Shown here: one piece after another, positions 1-5,555 of the stretch
Layout of the letters: each line of letters starts with the position of its first letter
Numbering within the stretch: the stretch's first letter is position 1
NCBI GenBank assembly: GCA_030636965.1
Contig: DAOVVW010000091.1
Location: 1-5,604 of the forward strand
Reading direction: 5' to 3'
DNA from: Pseudomonadota bacterium
GTDB lineage: Bacteria; BMS3Abin14
DNA length: 5,604 nt
Notes under the pieces: model-generated
What the model was told of the DNA's origin: nothing
What the model saw: the letters and a program-made list of their open reading frames with translations, nothing else
Databases searched by the model: none
Program-made: the position numbers and the translations under genes

Positions 1-136
1 CCCATTTATTCAGATCTTTACTCCAATACACCCAGATTGCATCGGTAAACTCGGGCTCAGACGGGCCGTACAAGCCAATGTGGTTTGTGAACAGGAACCA
101 TGTCTTGTTGCTCTTTTCATAATAGAGCGAGGCATT
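1..136 (-). pseudogene. Start-less fragment of a glycoside hydrolase-like (GH43/GH32-type beta-propeller) protein, running off the window
   Basis: One minus-strand frame here translates to a convincing piece of globular protein rich in Trp, Tyr and Phe, including LYYEKSNKTWFLFTNHIG and, further on, FTDAIWVYWSKDLNKW. The pattern of an aromatic-rich strand followed by 'W-V-Y-W-S-K-D-L-x-x-W' is what I associate with five-bladed beta-propeller hydrolases of the GH43/GH32 type, where 'S-x-D-L-x-x-W' is a recurrent blade motif; that assignment rests on memory of the family. The frame stays open upstream only to a stop at 212-214, and no ATG, GTG or TTG lies between that stop and the start of the recognisable homology. 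The open part upstream overlaps the 3' end of the neighbouring helical-protein gene and looks like an out-of-frame shadow. The fragment therefore seems to lack its N-terminus, through decay, deletion or an assembly join. The remainder lies beyond base 1, so intactness downstream is unknown. Confidence 0.5.
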
Positions 137-138
137 TT

Positions 139-906
139 CTATCTGCTCTTCTTCTTCTGTGCAATCAGCCTCTTGGCATTTGCCCTGAGCGACATTGGCA
201 GAGAACGGCTTTTATCTATCATTTCCAGATCCCTGAGAGACATCCTGGGAAGGAACCTGACGCTGACATCCACCGGAGTTTTTGAATTGAATATAAGGCT
301 TTTGACAACATTCCTGTTGCTTGTCCACTCCCTGTTCCTGCCCACCACCCTGAGGATCTCCGAGTTGGTTCCAGTGTTTTTTGCCAGCATCTCAATCTCG
401 CTTTCTTTGATGCCAGGATTTTCCAGAACGGACATAAAGACTTCGCGGTTGGTATCCTTCACGAGGACAGACCTTGCCTCCTTATCACCCTTTAGCGCCA
501 TTTTGATCTTCTCCCCCACAGTCATCTTCTGGATCCTCTGTTCCGTTGACAGATGCTTAATTTCAGGCTCCTCTTTTTCAGCAACCTTTTTTGCGACACT
601 TTTACCGGCTTTAGAATCCGTCTGAGACACCTCCAGAACTCCGTGCAATTCTTCAGATAGAGAGGGATTTTTTTTGAGGGCTTCGATCCAGTCAGTGCGG
701 CCGCCTGCGTGCCTGACAAAATAATCCAGAACTTCCCAAGAGAGTTCCGGGTCAGAGAGTACTTCAGCCAGATCGTTGGGAGATAACTCCCTGATGGCCT
801 TTACCCCCACCCTGTGCTCATCAGGATCCTGCGACATCAGCATCCGGAAGAGTAAAGTAAGCTTACCCGCGTCCACTTTACTGACAGTTTTGGTTCCGTC
901 AATCAC
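139..906 (-). CDS. Uncharacterised protein, predicted all-helical with repeat-like C-terminal half
   Basis: I do not recognise a named family. The 255-residue product has no signal peptide or membrane segment and should be cytoplasmic. Residues 12-92 form one helical block. A Lys/Glu-rich linker spans about 95-125, and residues 126-250 form a second helical block with a loose repeat of about 25-30 residues: 'V-x-x-x-L-x-N-P-x-I-x-x-S-E-I-x-x-L-A' at 156-175 is echoed by a helix pair at 182-205 and another at 208-235. This recalls HEAT/LRV-type alpha-solenoids, which usually bind proteins. The tail is strongly basic (KRLIAQKKKSR). The start is GTG at 904-906: an in-frame TGA lies two codons upstream, and a GGTGA ribosome binding site sits 6 nt before the GTG. 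It follows the SPOR gene by 81 nt that contain two hairpins, and could be co-transcribed with it. Function unknown. Confidence 0.85.
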   Translation of the reverse strand: MIDGTKTVSKVDAGKLTLLFRMLMSQDPDEHRVGVKAIRELSPNDLAEVLSDPELSWEVLDYFVRHAGGRTDWIEALKKNPSLSEELHGVLEVSQTDSKAGKSVAKKVAEKEEPEIKHLSTEQRIQKMTVGEKIKMALKGDKEARSVLVKDTNREVFMSVLENPGIKESEIEMLAKNTGTNSEILRVVGRNREWTSNRNVVKSLIFNSKTPVDVSVRFLPRMSLRDLEMIDKSRSLPMSLRANAKRLIAQKKKSR

Positions 907-934
907 GACTATTCACCCGGGAGCACTCCCACCC

Positions 935-960
935 AAGGATGTACGTTCGCGCACATCCTT
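935..960 (-). other. Hairpin in the leader of the helical-protein gene
   Basis: Perfect 8-bp arms AAGGATGT (935-942) and ACATCCTT (953-960) enclose 10 nt, within which C944-G945 can pair with C950-G951 beyond one mismatch, leaving a 4-nt loop. No T-tract follows on the transcribed strand, so a classical intrinsic terminator is unlikely. It lies about 30 nt upstream of the GTG start, close enough to influence RNA stability or translation; that role is inference. Confidence 0.55.
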
Positions 961-962
961 CT

Positions 963-987
963 TGATGGACTTCTTGCAAAGTCATCA
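963..987 (-). repeat. Palindromic dispersed repeat directly after the SPOR gene
   Basis: Arms TGATGGACTT (963-972) and AAGTCATCA (979-987) pair over 9 bp with one bulged G and a 6-nt loop. The element begins immediately after the TAA stop (988-990) of the SPOR gene. Bases 964-977 match the minus strand of 5524-5537 at 13 of 14 positions, so the motif occurs twice in this window, both times in a hairpin outside a gene. This suggests a REP-like or mobile palindromic repeat. It lacks a T-tract, so transcription termination is not shown by the sequence. Confidence 0.6.
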
Positions 988-2247
988 TTATTGAAGCTTT
1001 ACTACAATAGCATCAAAACCTTTTTTCTTCAGGTCATCCCTGACCTTGGTAGCTTCCAGCTTGGTCCCGTACCTGCCCACTCTGATAAGCGTTATGGGAA
1101 GCTGTGTCTCCTTCCTCTCAAGCTTTACCGGATAGCCCAGTGCACGTATCTTCTTACTCACGCGGTTGGCATTTCCGGATAACAGGAAACCTCCGGCGTT
1201 GATGATCACTCCCTTTGCGGTCTGCCGCATATTGGCTTCGATACCGGCATTGCGTATCCGCTTCAGTGCACTTTGCTCTTCTCCCTTGCCAAGAGGTCCA
1301 ACGGTGAGGAAGTTCATAGTTGCCCTCGTGGTGCCTTCCTTGAAAAAGGGATCGTAACCAACACCTGAAAGTTTTTTCTCCAGATCCTTGACGCTGGATT
1401 TTAGAATAAGAGCTCCTACCTGGATCGAGTATCCGGATCCCGCTGCTTCCATGGATGGAGATGTTGACGGTTCTGATTTCGTTATCTGTACTGAGGCTAC
1501 TTCAGCATTCTTTCTGGATGGTTTCTGCCCAGCAGTATCTTTCGCGGAAGGCGCTTCAGACTCACCCTGTATCCCGCCTGCGGTTGTTACCTGAGTATCA
1601 GATTCAATCCCGACAGAAGGCTCTTCAGGTGCCGGTTGATCAACCTCTTTTGGTTCTGAAACAGGTGGCTTGGCAGGTGGAAGCTCCACCATCGGCTTCT
1701 TGAGCTCTATGACGGCCTGGGCAGGCGACAGCATCTTGACCGGCCTGCTCTCTCTCTTAAGGTATGTAAGTGCTCCATATAGCAGAATCAGTATGACGAG
1801 AAGGGCACCCCCTACCACAACAAAGGGTGATGGCCCCTTCCGGACAGGCTTGGAGCTAGCACTCAGATCAAGTTCTGGTTCTGATACTACCTGCTCCGGT
1901 TCCGTGTCCGGAATTGGACCCGGCGGGCTTTCATCCATTTTTTCGAAAGGCTCTTGAGCCTGTTGCTCCTCTTCGGAGAAGAAATCCGCTGGTAGATCAA
2001 AATCGGAATCATCAATGGAGGGTTTGGGCATATCCTCTACCGGTTCCGTTGGCACTGCTTGTGTGGGTATTTCCGCGGCGGGCTGATCGTTGGTAATATC
2101 CGGCAGCGGTTGTGAATCGTCAAAGATCACATCCTCTTCTTGCCCTTCCTCTGCACTTTGTGCATCCTTTTCTTCTTCCTTGCTGTCGAAGGAAAAAGGA
2201 TCTAAATGCTCTCTTTTCGGAAAGAGATCAAAATCGTCGTCGGCCAT
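988..2247 (-). CDS. Bitopic membrane protein with two C-terminal SPOR domains
   Basis: The 419-residue product has a very acidic, Pro-rich N-terminus (1-135; pI clearly low), one hydrophobic segment at 141-163, a Pro/Glu/Ser-rich linker (about 165-270) and two consecutive SPOR-like units. Unit 1 (about 272-342) begins YSIQVGAL and contains NFLTVGPLG; unit 2 (about 346-419) begins GVIINAGGFL and contains TLIRVGRYGTKLEA. Both follow the beta-alpha-beta-beta-alpha-beta pattern. SPOR domains bind denuded glycan of septal peptidoglycan, so the likely topology is N-in, C-out, with the SPOR units in the periplasm at the division site. Two acidic 'DFDL' motifs (5-8 and 82-85) in the cytoplasmic tail could be contact sites, which is inference. 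The ATG at 2245-2247 is preceded by an AAAGGA ribosome binding site with about 8 nt spacing. The gene follows the EF-G gene by 124 nt containing a repeat array. It could be a FtsN/DedD-like division protein, but no specific orthology is visible. Confidence 0.9.
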   Translation of the reverse strand: MADDDFDLFPKREHLDPFSFDSKEEEKDAQSAEEGQEEDVIFDDSQPLPDITNDQPAAEIPTQAVPTEPVEDMPKPSIDDSDFDLPADFFSEEEQQAQEPFEKMDESPPGPIPDTEPEQVVSEPELDLSASSKPVRKGPSPFVVVGGALLVILILLYGALTYLKRESRPVKMLSPAQAVIELKKPMVELPPAKPPVSEPKEVDQPAPEEPSVGIESDTQVTTAGGIQGESEAPSAKDTAGQKPSRKNAEVASVQITKSEPSTSPSMEAAGSGYSIQVGALILKSSVKDLEKKLSGVGYDPFFKEGTTRATMNFLTVGPLGKGEEQSALKRIRNAGIEANMRQTAKGVIINAGGFLLSGNANRVSKKIRALGYPVKLERKETQLPITLIRVGRYGTKLEATKVRDDLKKKGFDAIVVKLQ

Positions 2248-2265
2248 TGAGAAAGTCCTTTCGTC

Positions 2266-2366
2266 AGAACATTAGAATATTAAACATTAGAGCATTGGAC
2301 ACATATATTATAAAAATTACCTGCTGAGCAACCCTAATGATCTAATCACTAATGTTCTAATGCTCT
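2266..2366. repeat. 8-bp periodic repeat array in two opposed halves
   Basis: On the plus strand 2334-2364 reads as near-tandem units CTAATGAT, CTAATCA, CTAATGTT and CTAATGCT. On the minus strand, 2296-2266 reads as similar units (AATGCT, CTAATGTT, TAATATT, CTAATGTT). The halves are inverted relative to each other: AGAACATTAG at 2266-2275 is an exact reverse complement of 2349-2358. The array fills most of the 124-nt spacer between the EF-G stop and the SPOR start. No ORF occupies it. Function unknown; a transcript across it could fold into an A+U-rich stem. Confidence 0.65.
2307..2312 (-). promoter_or_regulatory. Candidate -10 box for the SPOR gene
   Basis: The minus strand carries an exact TATAAT here, about 60 nt upstream of the SPOR start and in the centre of the inverted 8-bp array. 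The -35 side is poor: TTGCTC (2326-2331) is only 13 nt away and TTAGGG (2332-2337) is 19 nt away. In an A+T-rich spacer an exact -10 can arise by chance, so this is only a candidate. Confidence 0.3.
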
Positions 2367-2371
2367 ATTTA

Positions 2372-4447
2372 TTAATTATCCCCTTTTGCCGCTTCAACAA
2401 TTTTCTCAGCGAGGTGCCCGGGAGTTTCTTCGTAATGGGAAAATGAAAGACTGAAGGAACCCCTGCCCTCGGTCATCGATCTCAGGTCGGGAGCATATGT
2501 GAGAACCTCGGCCATGGGTACCTGAGCGTTTACAATCTGTTCTCCCTCTCCTGGATCCATTCCAACTACTTTTCCTCTTCTTGAGTTAAGGTCACCGATA
2601 ACAGCCCCCATGAAGTCTTCAGGAACCGAAACGTTAAGATTTACGATAGGCTCGAGAAGAATCGGCCTGGCATCCAGGAACCCCTTCTTGAACCCCATGG
2701 AAGCGGCAATTTTGAAAGCCATCTCCGACGAATCAACAGCGTGGTATGAACCATCGTACAGGGTTACCTTCAGGTCAGTCACAGGATAGCCTGCCAGCAC
2801 TCCCTCCGCCATTGCCTCTCTTACGCCCTTTTCCACTGCCGGGATATACTGCCTGGGTACAACCCCTCCAACGATCTTATTTACAAATTCGAAATCAGAC
2901 CCACGGGAGAGAGGCTCTATTTCCAGCCATACATCACCGTATTGGCCACGGCCTCCTGACTGCTTCTTGTATCTGCTCTGCAGTTTCGTGGAGCGCTTTA
3001 TAGTCTCCTTGTAAGGTACCTTGGGAACCTTCATATCTACTTCAACGCCGAACTTCTCTTTTAATCTTTCGATCGTAACTTCCAGGTGAAGCTGCCCCAT
3101 ACCCGAAATAATGCTCTCCCGGGTTTCCTCCTCCCTTGATGTCTTCATTGACGGGTCTTCTTCCATAAGTCTTGTAAGTGCTGCACTAACCTTCTCCTCA
3201 TCGCCCTTGGATTTTGGCACGATCGCATAGGAGAGGGCAGGTGCTGGAAGCTCAATATTCGGGAGGACAAAGGGGGCGGAATCATCGGAAAGGGTATCAC
3301 CGGTCTTTGTCTCCTTCAGCTTGGCCACTGCCGCAAGCTGACCTGCCGAGACAACCGGTACTGACTCCTGCTTCTTCCCATTGAGGATGAAAACATTGCC
3401 GAAACGTTCCTTGGTGTCCCTTGTGGAGTTCAGAAAGCCCGTATCAGCCTTGAGCGACCCTGAGATTATCTTGAACAGTGTAAGTTTCCCGGCAAAGGGA
3501 TCAGCCATGGTTTTGTAGACAAACGCAGAAAAGGGTTCATCAGAGGAGACCTTGCGCTCTGTTTCATTGCCTTTTGCATCAACACCGGTAATCAGACCCC
3601 TGTCGCCAGGTGAGGGCATCATGTTCTGAATGCCATCAAGTAATTTTCGAACACCGATATTCAATGTTGCCGACCCGCAGAATACGGGAAGTATGTCCCC
3701 GGTCACAACGCCCGTTCTCAGACCTCTCAGTATCTCTTCATCCGTTAGGTCACCCTCCTCCAGGTACTTTTCAACAAGCTCGTCCTCGCTCTCGGCGGCC
3801 GCCTCAACCAGCTTTTCCCTGTATTCATCAGCCTGCCCCTTCAATTGGTCAGGAATATCCTTCTCCTCGAAATTTCCAGTACCATCCTTGCTGTAGATAC
3901 AGGCTTTCATTGTGAGAAGGTCCACAACACCCTCAAAGGATGCTTCCTTGCCGATGGGTAGCTGTGTCAGAACCGGATTTGCTCCCAGTGTGGATTCCAT
4001 CTCACCGATAGCCCTGTCAAAATCAGCCCTCTCGCGGTCCATCTTGTTGACAAAGGCGATCATACCGGCATTGTTCTCTTTCGCGAACTTGTAAAGACGC
4101 TCTGTCTGCGCCCTAACGCCAGAGACTGCCCCTACAACCAGGAGAGCCCCCTCGCAAACCACTAAAGCATAGAGTGCATCAGCAATAAAATCCTGGTACC
4201 CGGGAGTGTCTACAATATTTATCTGATTTTCCTTCCACTCCAAGGAAGCAGTCGCCGAACTGGTACTTATCTGCCTGGATATCTCCTCCGGAAGAAAATC
4301 CATAACTGTATTACCGTCATCTATCGTCCCCATGCGGTTTGTCACTCCCGCATCAAACATAATTGTTTCAGCAAGGGATGTTTTGCCTGCACTACCGTGG
4401 CCAATTATGGCAATGCTCCTGATGTTTTCAGCCTCATATCCTTTCAT
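2372..4447 (-). CDS. fusA: Elongation factor G, EF-G2-type translational GTPase
   Basis: The 691-residue product has the full five-domain EF-G layout. EF-G catalyses GTP-driven translocation of mRNA and tRNA on the ribosome, and some family members act in ribosome recycling. G domain: P-loop GHGSAGKT (16-23), switch I with RQIS (58-61), switch II DTPGYQDF (80-87), NKMD (134-137), GSA (258-260). Domain II is about 300-390; domain III contains SGMGQLHLE (448-456); domain IV tip loops SGGRGQYG (497-504) and SYHAVDSSE (567-575) match canonical EF-G; domain V contains GAVIGDLNSRRG (614-625). The Tyr in DTPGY replaces the His of canonical EF-G, and GHGSAGKT replaces GHIDAGKT, which places it with the EF-G2/'EF-G-like' paralogues; a canonical fusA may exist elsewhere. 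A TTG two codons upstream (4451-4453) is also open, but the GGAGG at 4457-4461 is 9 nt from the ATG at 4445-4447 and only 3 nt from the TTG, so I chose the ATG. Confidence 0.95.
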   Translation of the reverse strand: MKGYEAENIRSIAIIGHGSAGKTSLAETIMFDAGVTNRMGTIDDGNTVMDFLPEEISRQISTSSATASLEWKENQINIVDTPGYQDFIADALYALVVCEGALLVVGAVSGVRAQTERLYKFAKENNAGMIAFVNKMDRERADFDRAIGEMESTLGANPVLTQLPIGKEASFEGVVDLLTMKACIYSKDGTGNFEEKDIPDQLKGQADEYREKLVEAAAESEDELVEKYLEEGDLTDEEILRGLRTGVVTGDILPVFCGSATLNIGVRKLLDGIQNMMPSPGDRGLITGVDAKGNETERKVSSDEPFSAFVYKTMADPFAGKLTLFKIISGSLKADTGFLNSTRDTKERFGNVFILNGKKQESVPVVSAGQLAAVAKLKETKTGDTLSDDSAPFVLPNIELPAPALSYAIVPKSKGDEEKVSAALTRLMEEDPSMKTSREEETRESIISGMGQLHLEVTIERLKEKFGVEVDMKVPKVPYKETIKRSTKLQSRYKKQSGGRGQYGDVWLEIEPLSRGSDFEFVNKIVGGVVPRQYIPAVEKGVREAMAEGVLAGYPVTDLKVTLYDGSYHAVDSSEMAFKIAASMGFKKGFLDARPILLEPIVNLNVSVPEDFMGAVIGDLNSRRGKVVGMDPGEGEQIVNAQVPMAEVLTYAPDLRSMTEGRGSFSLSFSHYEETPGHLAEKIVEAAKGDN

Positions 4448-4456
4448 ACACAAGAT

Positions 4457-4461
4457 CCTCC
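4457..4461 (-). promoter_or_regulatory. Ribosome binding site that decides the EF-G start
   Basis: The minus strand reads GGAGG, followed by 9 nt and then ATG (4445-4447). The alternative in-frame TTG at 4451-4453 would leave only 3 nt, too close for efficient initiation. This supports the shorter 691-residue reading. Confidence 0.75.
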
Positions 4462-4482
4462 ATATTTGATTGGTAATTCAAC

Positions 4483-4512
4483 AACGTATCATTTACTGAA
4501 AAAGTGCGTCAA
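4483..4512 (-). promoter_or_regulatory. Probable sigma70-type promoter of the EF-G gene
   Basis: On the minus strand TTGACG (4507-4512) matches five of six bases of the -35 consensus. After 18 nt comes TACGTT (4483-4488), a weak -10 preceded by TG at extended -10 spacing (TGATACGTT). This predicts a transcript start near 4475 and a leader of roughly 30 nt that includes the GGAGG. The strong -35 and suitable distance support it; the -10 matches only three of six positions. Confidence 0.5.
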
Positions 4513-4527
4513 GGCAATCCTGTTCCC

Positions 4528-4563
4528 CCATAATCGCTCACATAAAATCAATCACGATTATGG
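4528..4563. repeat. 9-bp perfect inverted repeat upstream of the EF-G promoter
   Basis: CCATAATCG (4528-4536) and CGATTATGG (4555-4563) are exact reverse complements separated by 18 nt. On the transcribed strand the element lies about 15 nt upstream of the -35 box of the EF-G promoter candidate. It could be a regulator site with two half-sites or an RNA hairpin in a coaX read-through transcript. No T-tract follows, so it is not a typical terminator. Confidence 0.5.
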
Positions 4564-4582
4564 TGTGTGGCCCTAAGGTCGG

Positions 4583-4706
4583 TCCACGATCCATGATCCG
4601 ATATCCAAGGTCCAAGATCTCTATTTCTGTAATTAAATCCTGACTTTGGATCCAGGATTTTGGATCTTGGACTATAAACCCGGGTCCTGGGACATGGGTC
4701 AAGGGA
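4583..4706. repeat. 7-bp periodic repeat array in two opposed halves
   Basis: On the plus strand 4583-4617 reads as five in-phase heptads: TCCACGA, TCCATGA, TCCGATA, TCCAAGG, TCCAAGA. On the minus strand 4706-4637 reads as ten in-phase heptads: TCCCTTG, ACCCATG, TCCCAGG, ACCCGGG, TTTATAG, TCCAAGA, TCCAAAA, TCCTGGA, TCCAAAG, TCAGGAT. The two halves face each other, so exact arms exist: GTCCAAGATC (4610-4619) with GATCTTGGAC (4663-4672), and nested inside, AAATCCTG (4635-4642) with CAGGATTT (4653-4660). The array starts 8 nt after the coaX stop. No ORF or T-tract terminator is visible in it. Function unknown. Confidence 0.7.
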
Positions 4707-4714
4707 CGAGTTAC

Positions 4715-5488
4715 TTACTTATTCCTCCCGTACAGGATGTACAGCCCTTCAAGGGTAAGGTCGGGAAGTACCTCGGAGATAGCCTCTGACTGCCCGGCCA
4801 GGAGACCAACCGAACCGCCTGTTGCCACAACATAAGGGTCATCCCCCATCTCGTTACTTATCCTCACAACAAGAGAGTCTATCAGACCCGAGTAGCCATA
4901 AATGATTCCTGACTGGATGCTGCTTATTGTATCCTTCCCTACTACACACTGTGGAATCTCTAGCTCTACCCGGGGGAGCTTTGACGCTTTTAGAAACAGG
5001 GCATCGAGAGATATCTGAACCCCCGGGAATATGACTCCACCTATGTAATCACCCGAGGACGAAACAACATCGAAAGTGATGGCTGTGCCGAAATCGATAA
5101 CTATCAGCGCCCTCCGGTATTTTTCATAGGCTGCAACAGTATTAGCGATCCTGTCAGCCCCTACCTCCTTTGGATTATCATAAAGTATGGACATCCCGGT
5201 TTTTATTCCGGGCCCGATCATCAGGGGGTCTATACCGAAACTGGCATTTGACATATCTATCAGCGGCTGCCTTGCCGGCGGGACTACACAGGATATGGCT
5301 ACTCCATTCAGGGAGCTTGTGTCGATCCCATCACCCTTCAACAGATCTTTGATCAGGTGACTGTATTCATCAGCGGTCCTGTTCCGGTCCGACCTGATCC
5401 GCCACCTGGATACAAGCTTCTCCCCTGAGAAGGCACCAAGGACAGTCTGGGTGTTTCCTACATCTATACACAGTAACATTTCAGCCAT
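4715..5488 (-). CDS. coaX: Type III pantothenate kinase
   Basis: CoaX phosphorylates pantothenate to 4'-phosphopantothenate, the first step of coenzyme A synthesis, in the cytoplasm. The type III enzymes belong to the ASKHA fold, need a monovalent cation such as K+ and are not feedback-inhibited by CoA. Family signatures are all present in the 257-residue product: phosphate-binding IDVGNT (8-13), DNPKEVGADRIAN (104-116, whose Asp112 aligns with the catalytic base of the family), IDFGTAITFD (131-140), GGVIFPGVQIS (150-160), SIQSGIIYG (190-198) and VVATGGS (220-226). The length is normal. The start is ATG at 5486-5488; a second in-frame ATG at residue 4 gives the more usual MLLxIDVGNT beginning, but the nearest ribosome-binding-like stretches (GAGGA at 5501-5505 and a closer GAGA) suit the first ATG better. 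In many bacteria coaX follows birA; the upstream gene is outside the window. Nothing suggests loss of activity. Confidence 0.97.
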   Translation of the reverse strand: MAEMLLCIDVGNTQTVLGAFSGEKLVSRWRIRSDRNRTADEYSHLIKDLLKGDGIDTSSLNGVAISCVVPPARQPLIDMSNASFGIDPLMIGPGIKTGMSILYDNPKEVGADRIANTVAAYEKYRRALIVIDFGTAITFDVVSSSGDYIGGVIFPGVQISLDALFLKASKLPRVELEIPQCVVGKDTISSIQSGIIYGYSGLIDSLVVRISNEMGDDPYVVATGGSVGLLAGQSEAISEVLPDLTLEGLYILYGRNK

Positions 5489-5523
5489 ATATATCTCTAT
5501 TCCTCGTTAATATTGATAAGGTC

Positions 5524-5550
5524 GCAAAAAGTCCATCCATGGCTTTTTGC
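5524..5550 (-). repeat. Palindromic repeat upstream of coaX, sharing a motif with 964-977
   Basis: GCAAAAAG (5524-5531) pairs exactly with CTTTTTGC (5543-5550); past a bulged T, CCA/TGG can extend the stem to a 4-nt loop. The minus strand of 5524-5537 is GATGGACTTTTTGC, matching 13 of 14 bases at 964-977 on the plus strand. The repetition within a 5.6-kb window indicates a dispersed element. On the coaX-sense strand the CTTTTTGC arm is not followed by a T-run. Confidence 0.6.
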
Positions 5551-5555
5551 TCCGC

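Noticed and set aside
137..211. In-frame upstream extension of the hydrolase-like fragment into the helical-protein gene
   Set aside because: It has no start codon, reads as Glu-rich out-of-frame sequence opposite the basic AAG repeats of the neighbour's tail, and shows none of the aromatic pattern of the fragment.
80..625. Plus-strand open frame of 181 codons
   Set aside because: It lies opposite the helical-protein gene, has a low-complexity Leu/Ser/Phe composition typical of antisense readings, and has no recognisable domain.
2264..2366. CRISPR array in the spacer after the EF-G gene
   Set aside because: Units are about 8 bp, degenerate and without spacers of constant length, so they do not match CRISPR repeat-spacer structure.
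3610..3915. Plus-strand open frames of 101 and 88 codons inside the EF-G gene
   Set aside because: They are antisense shadows of a clearly conserved protein, overlap each other in different frames and have no supporting motif.
4448..4453. Two-codon N-terminal extension of the EF-G protein starting at TTG 4451-4453
   Set aside because: The GGAGG is only 3 nt from the TTG and 9 nt from the ATG at 4445-4447, so the ATG is the better start.
4610..4672. Intrinsic terminator after coaX formed by the 10-bp arms
   Set aside because: The arms are separated by more than 40 nt and no run of T follows the stem on the minus strand. The pairing is better explained by the opposed heptad halves.
5507..5535. 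Promoter for coaX: TGGACT (5530-5535), 17 nt, TATTAA (5507-5512) on the minus strand
   Set aside because: The spacing is ideal, but each box matches only four of six bases, the -35 lies inside a hairpin arm of a repeat, and the predicted start would fall at or after the GAGGA ribosome-binding-like stretch.
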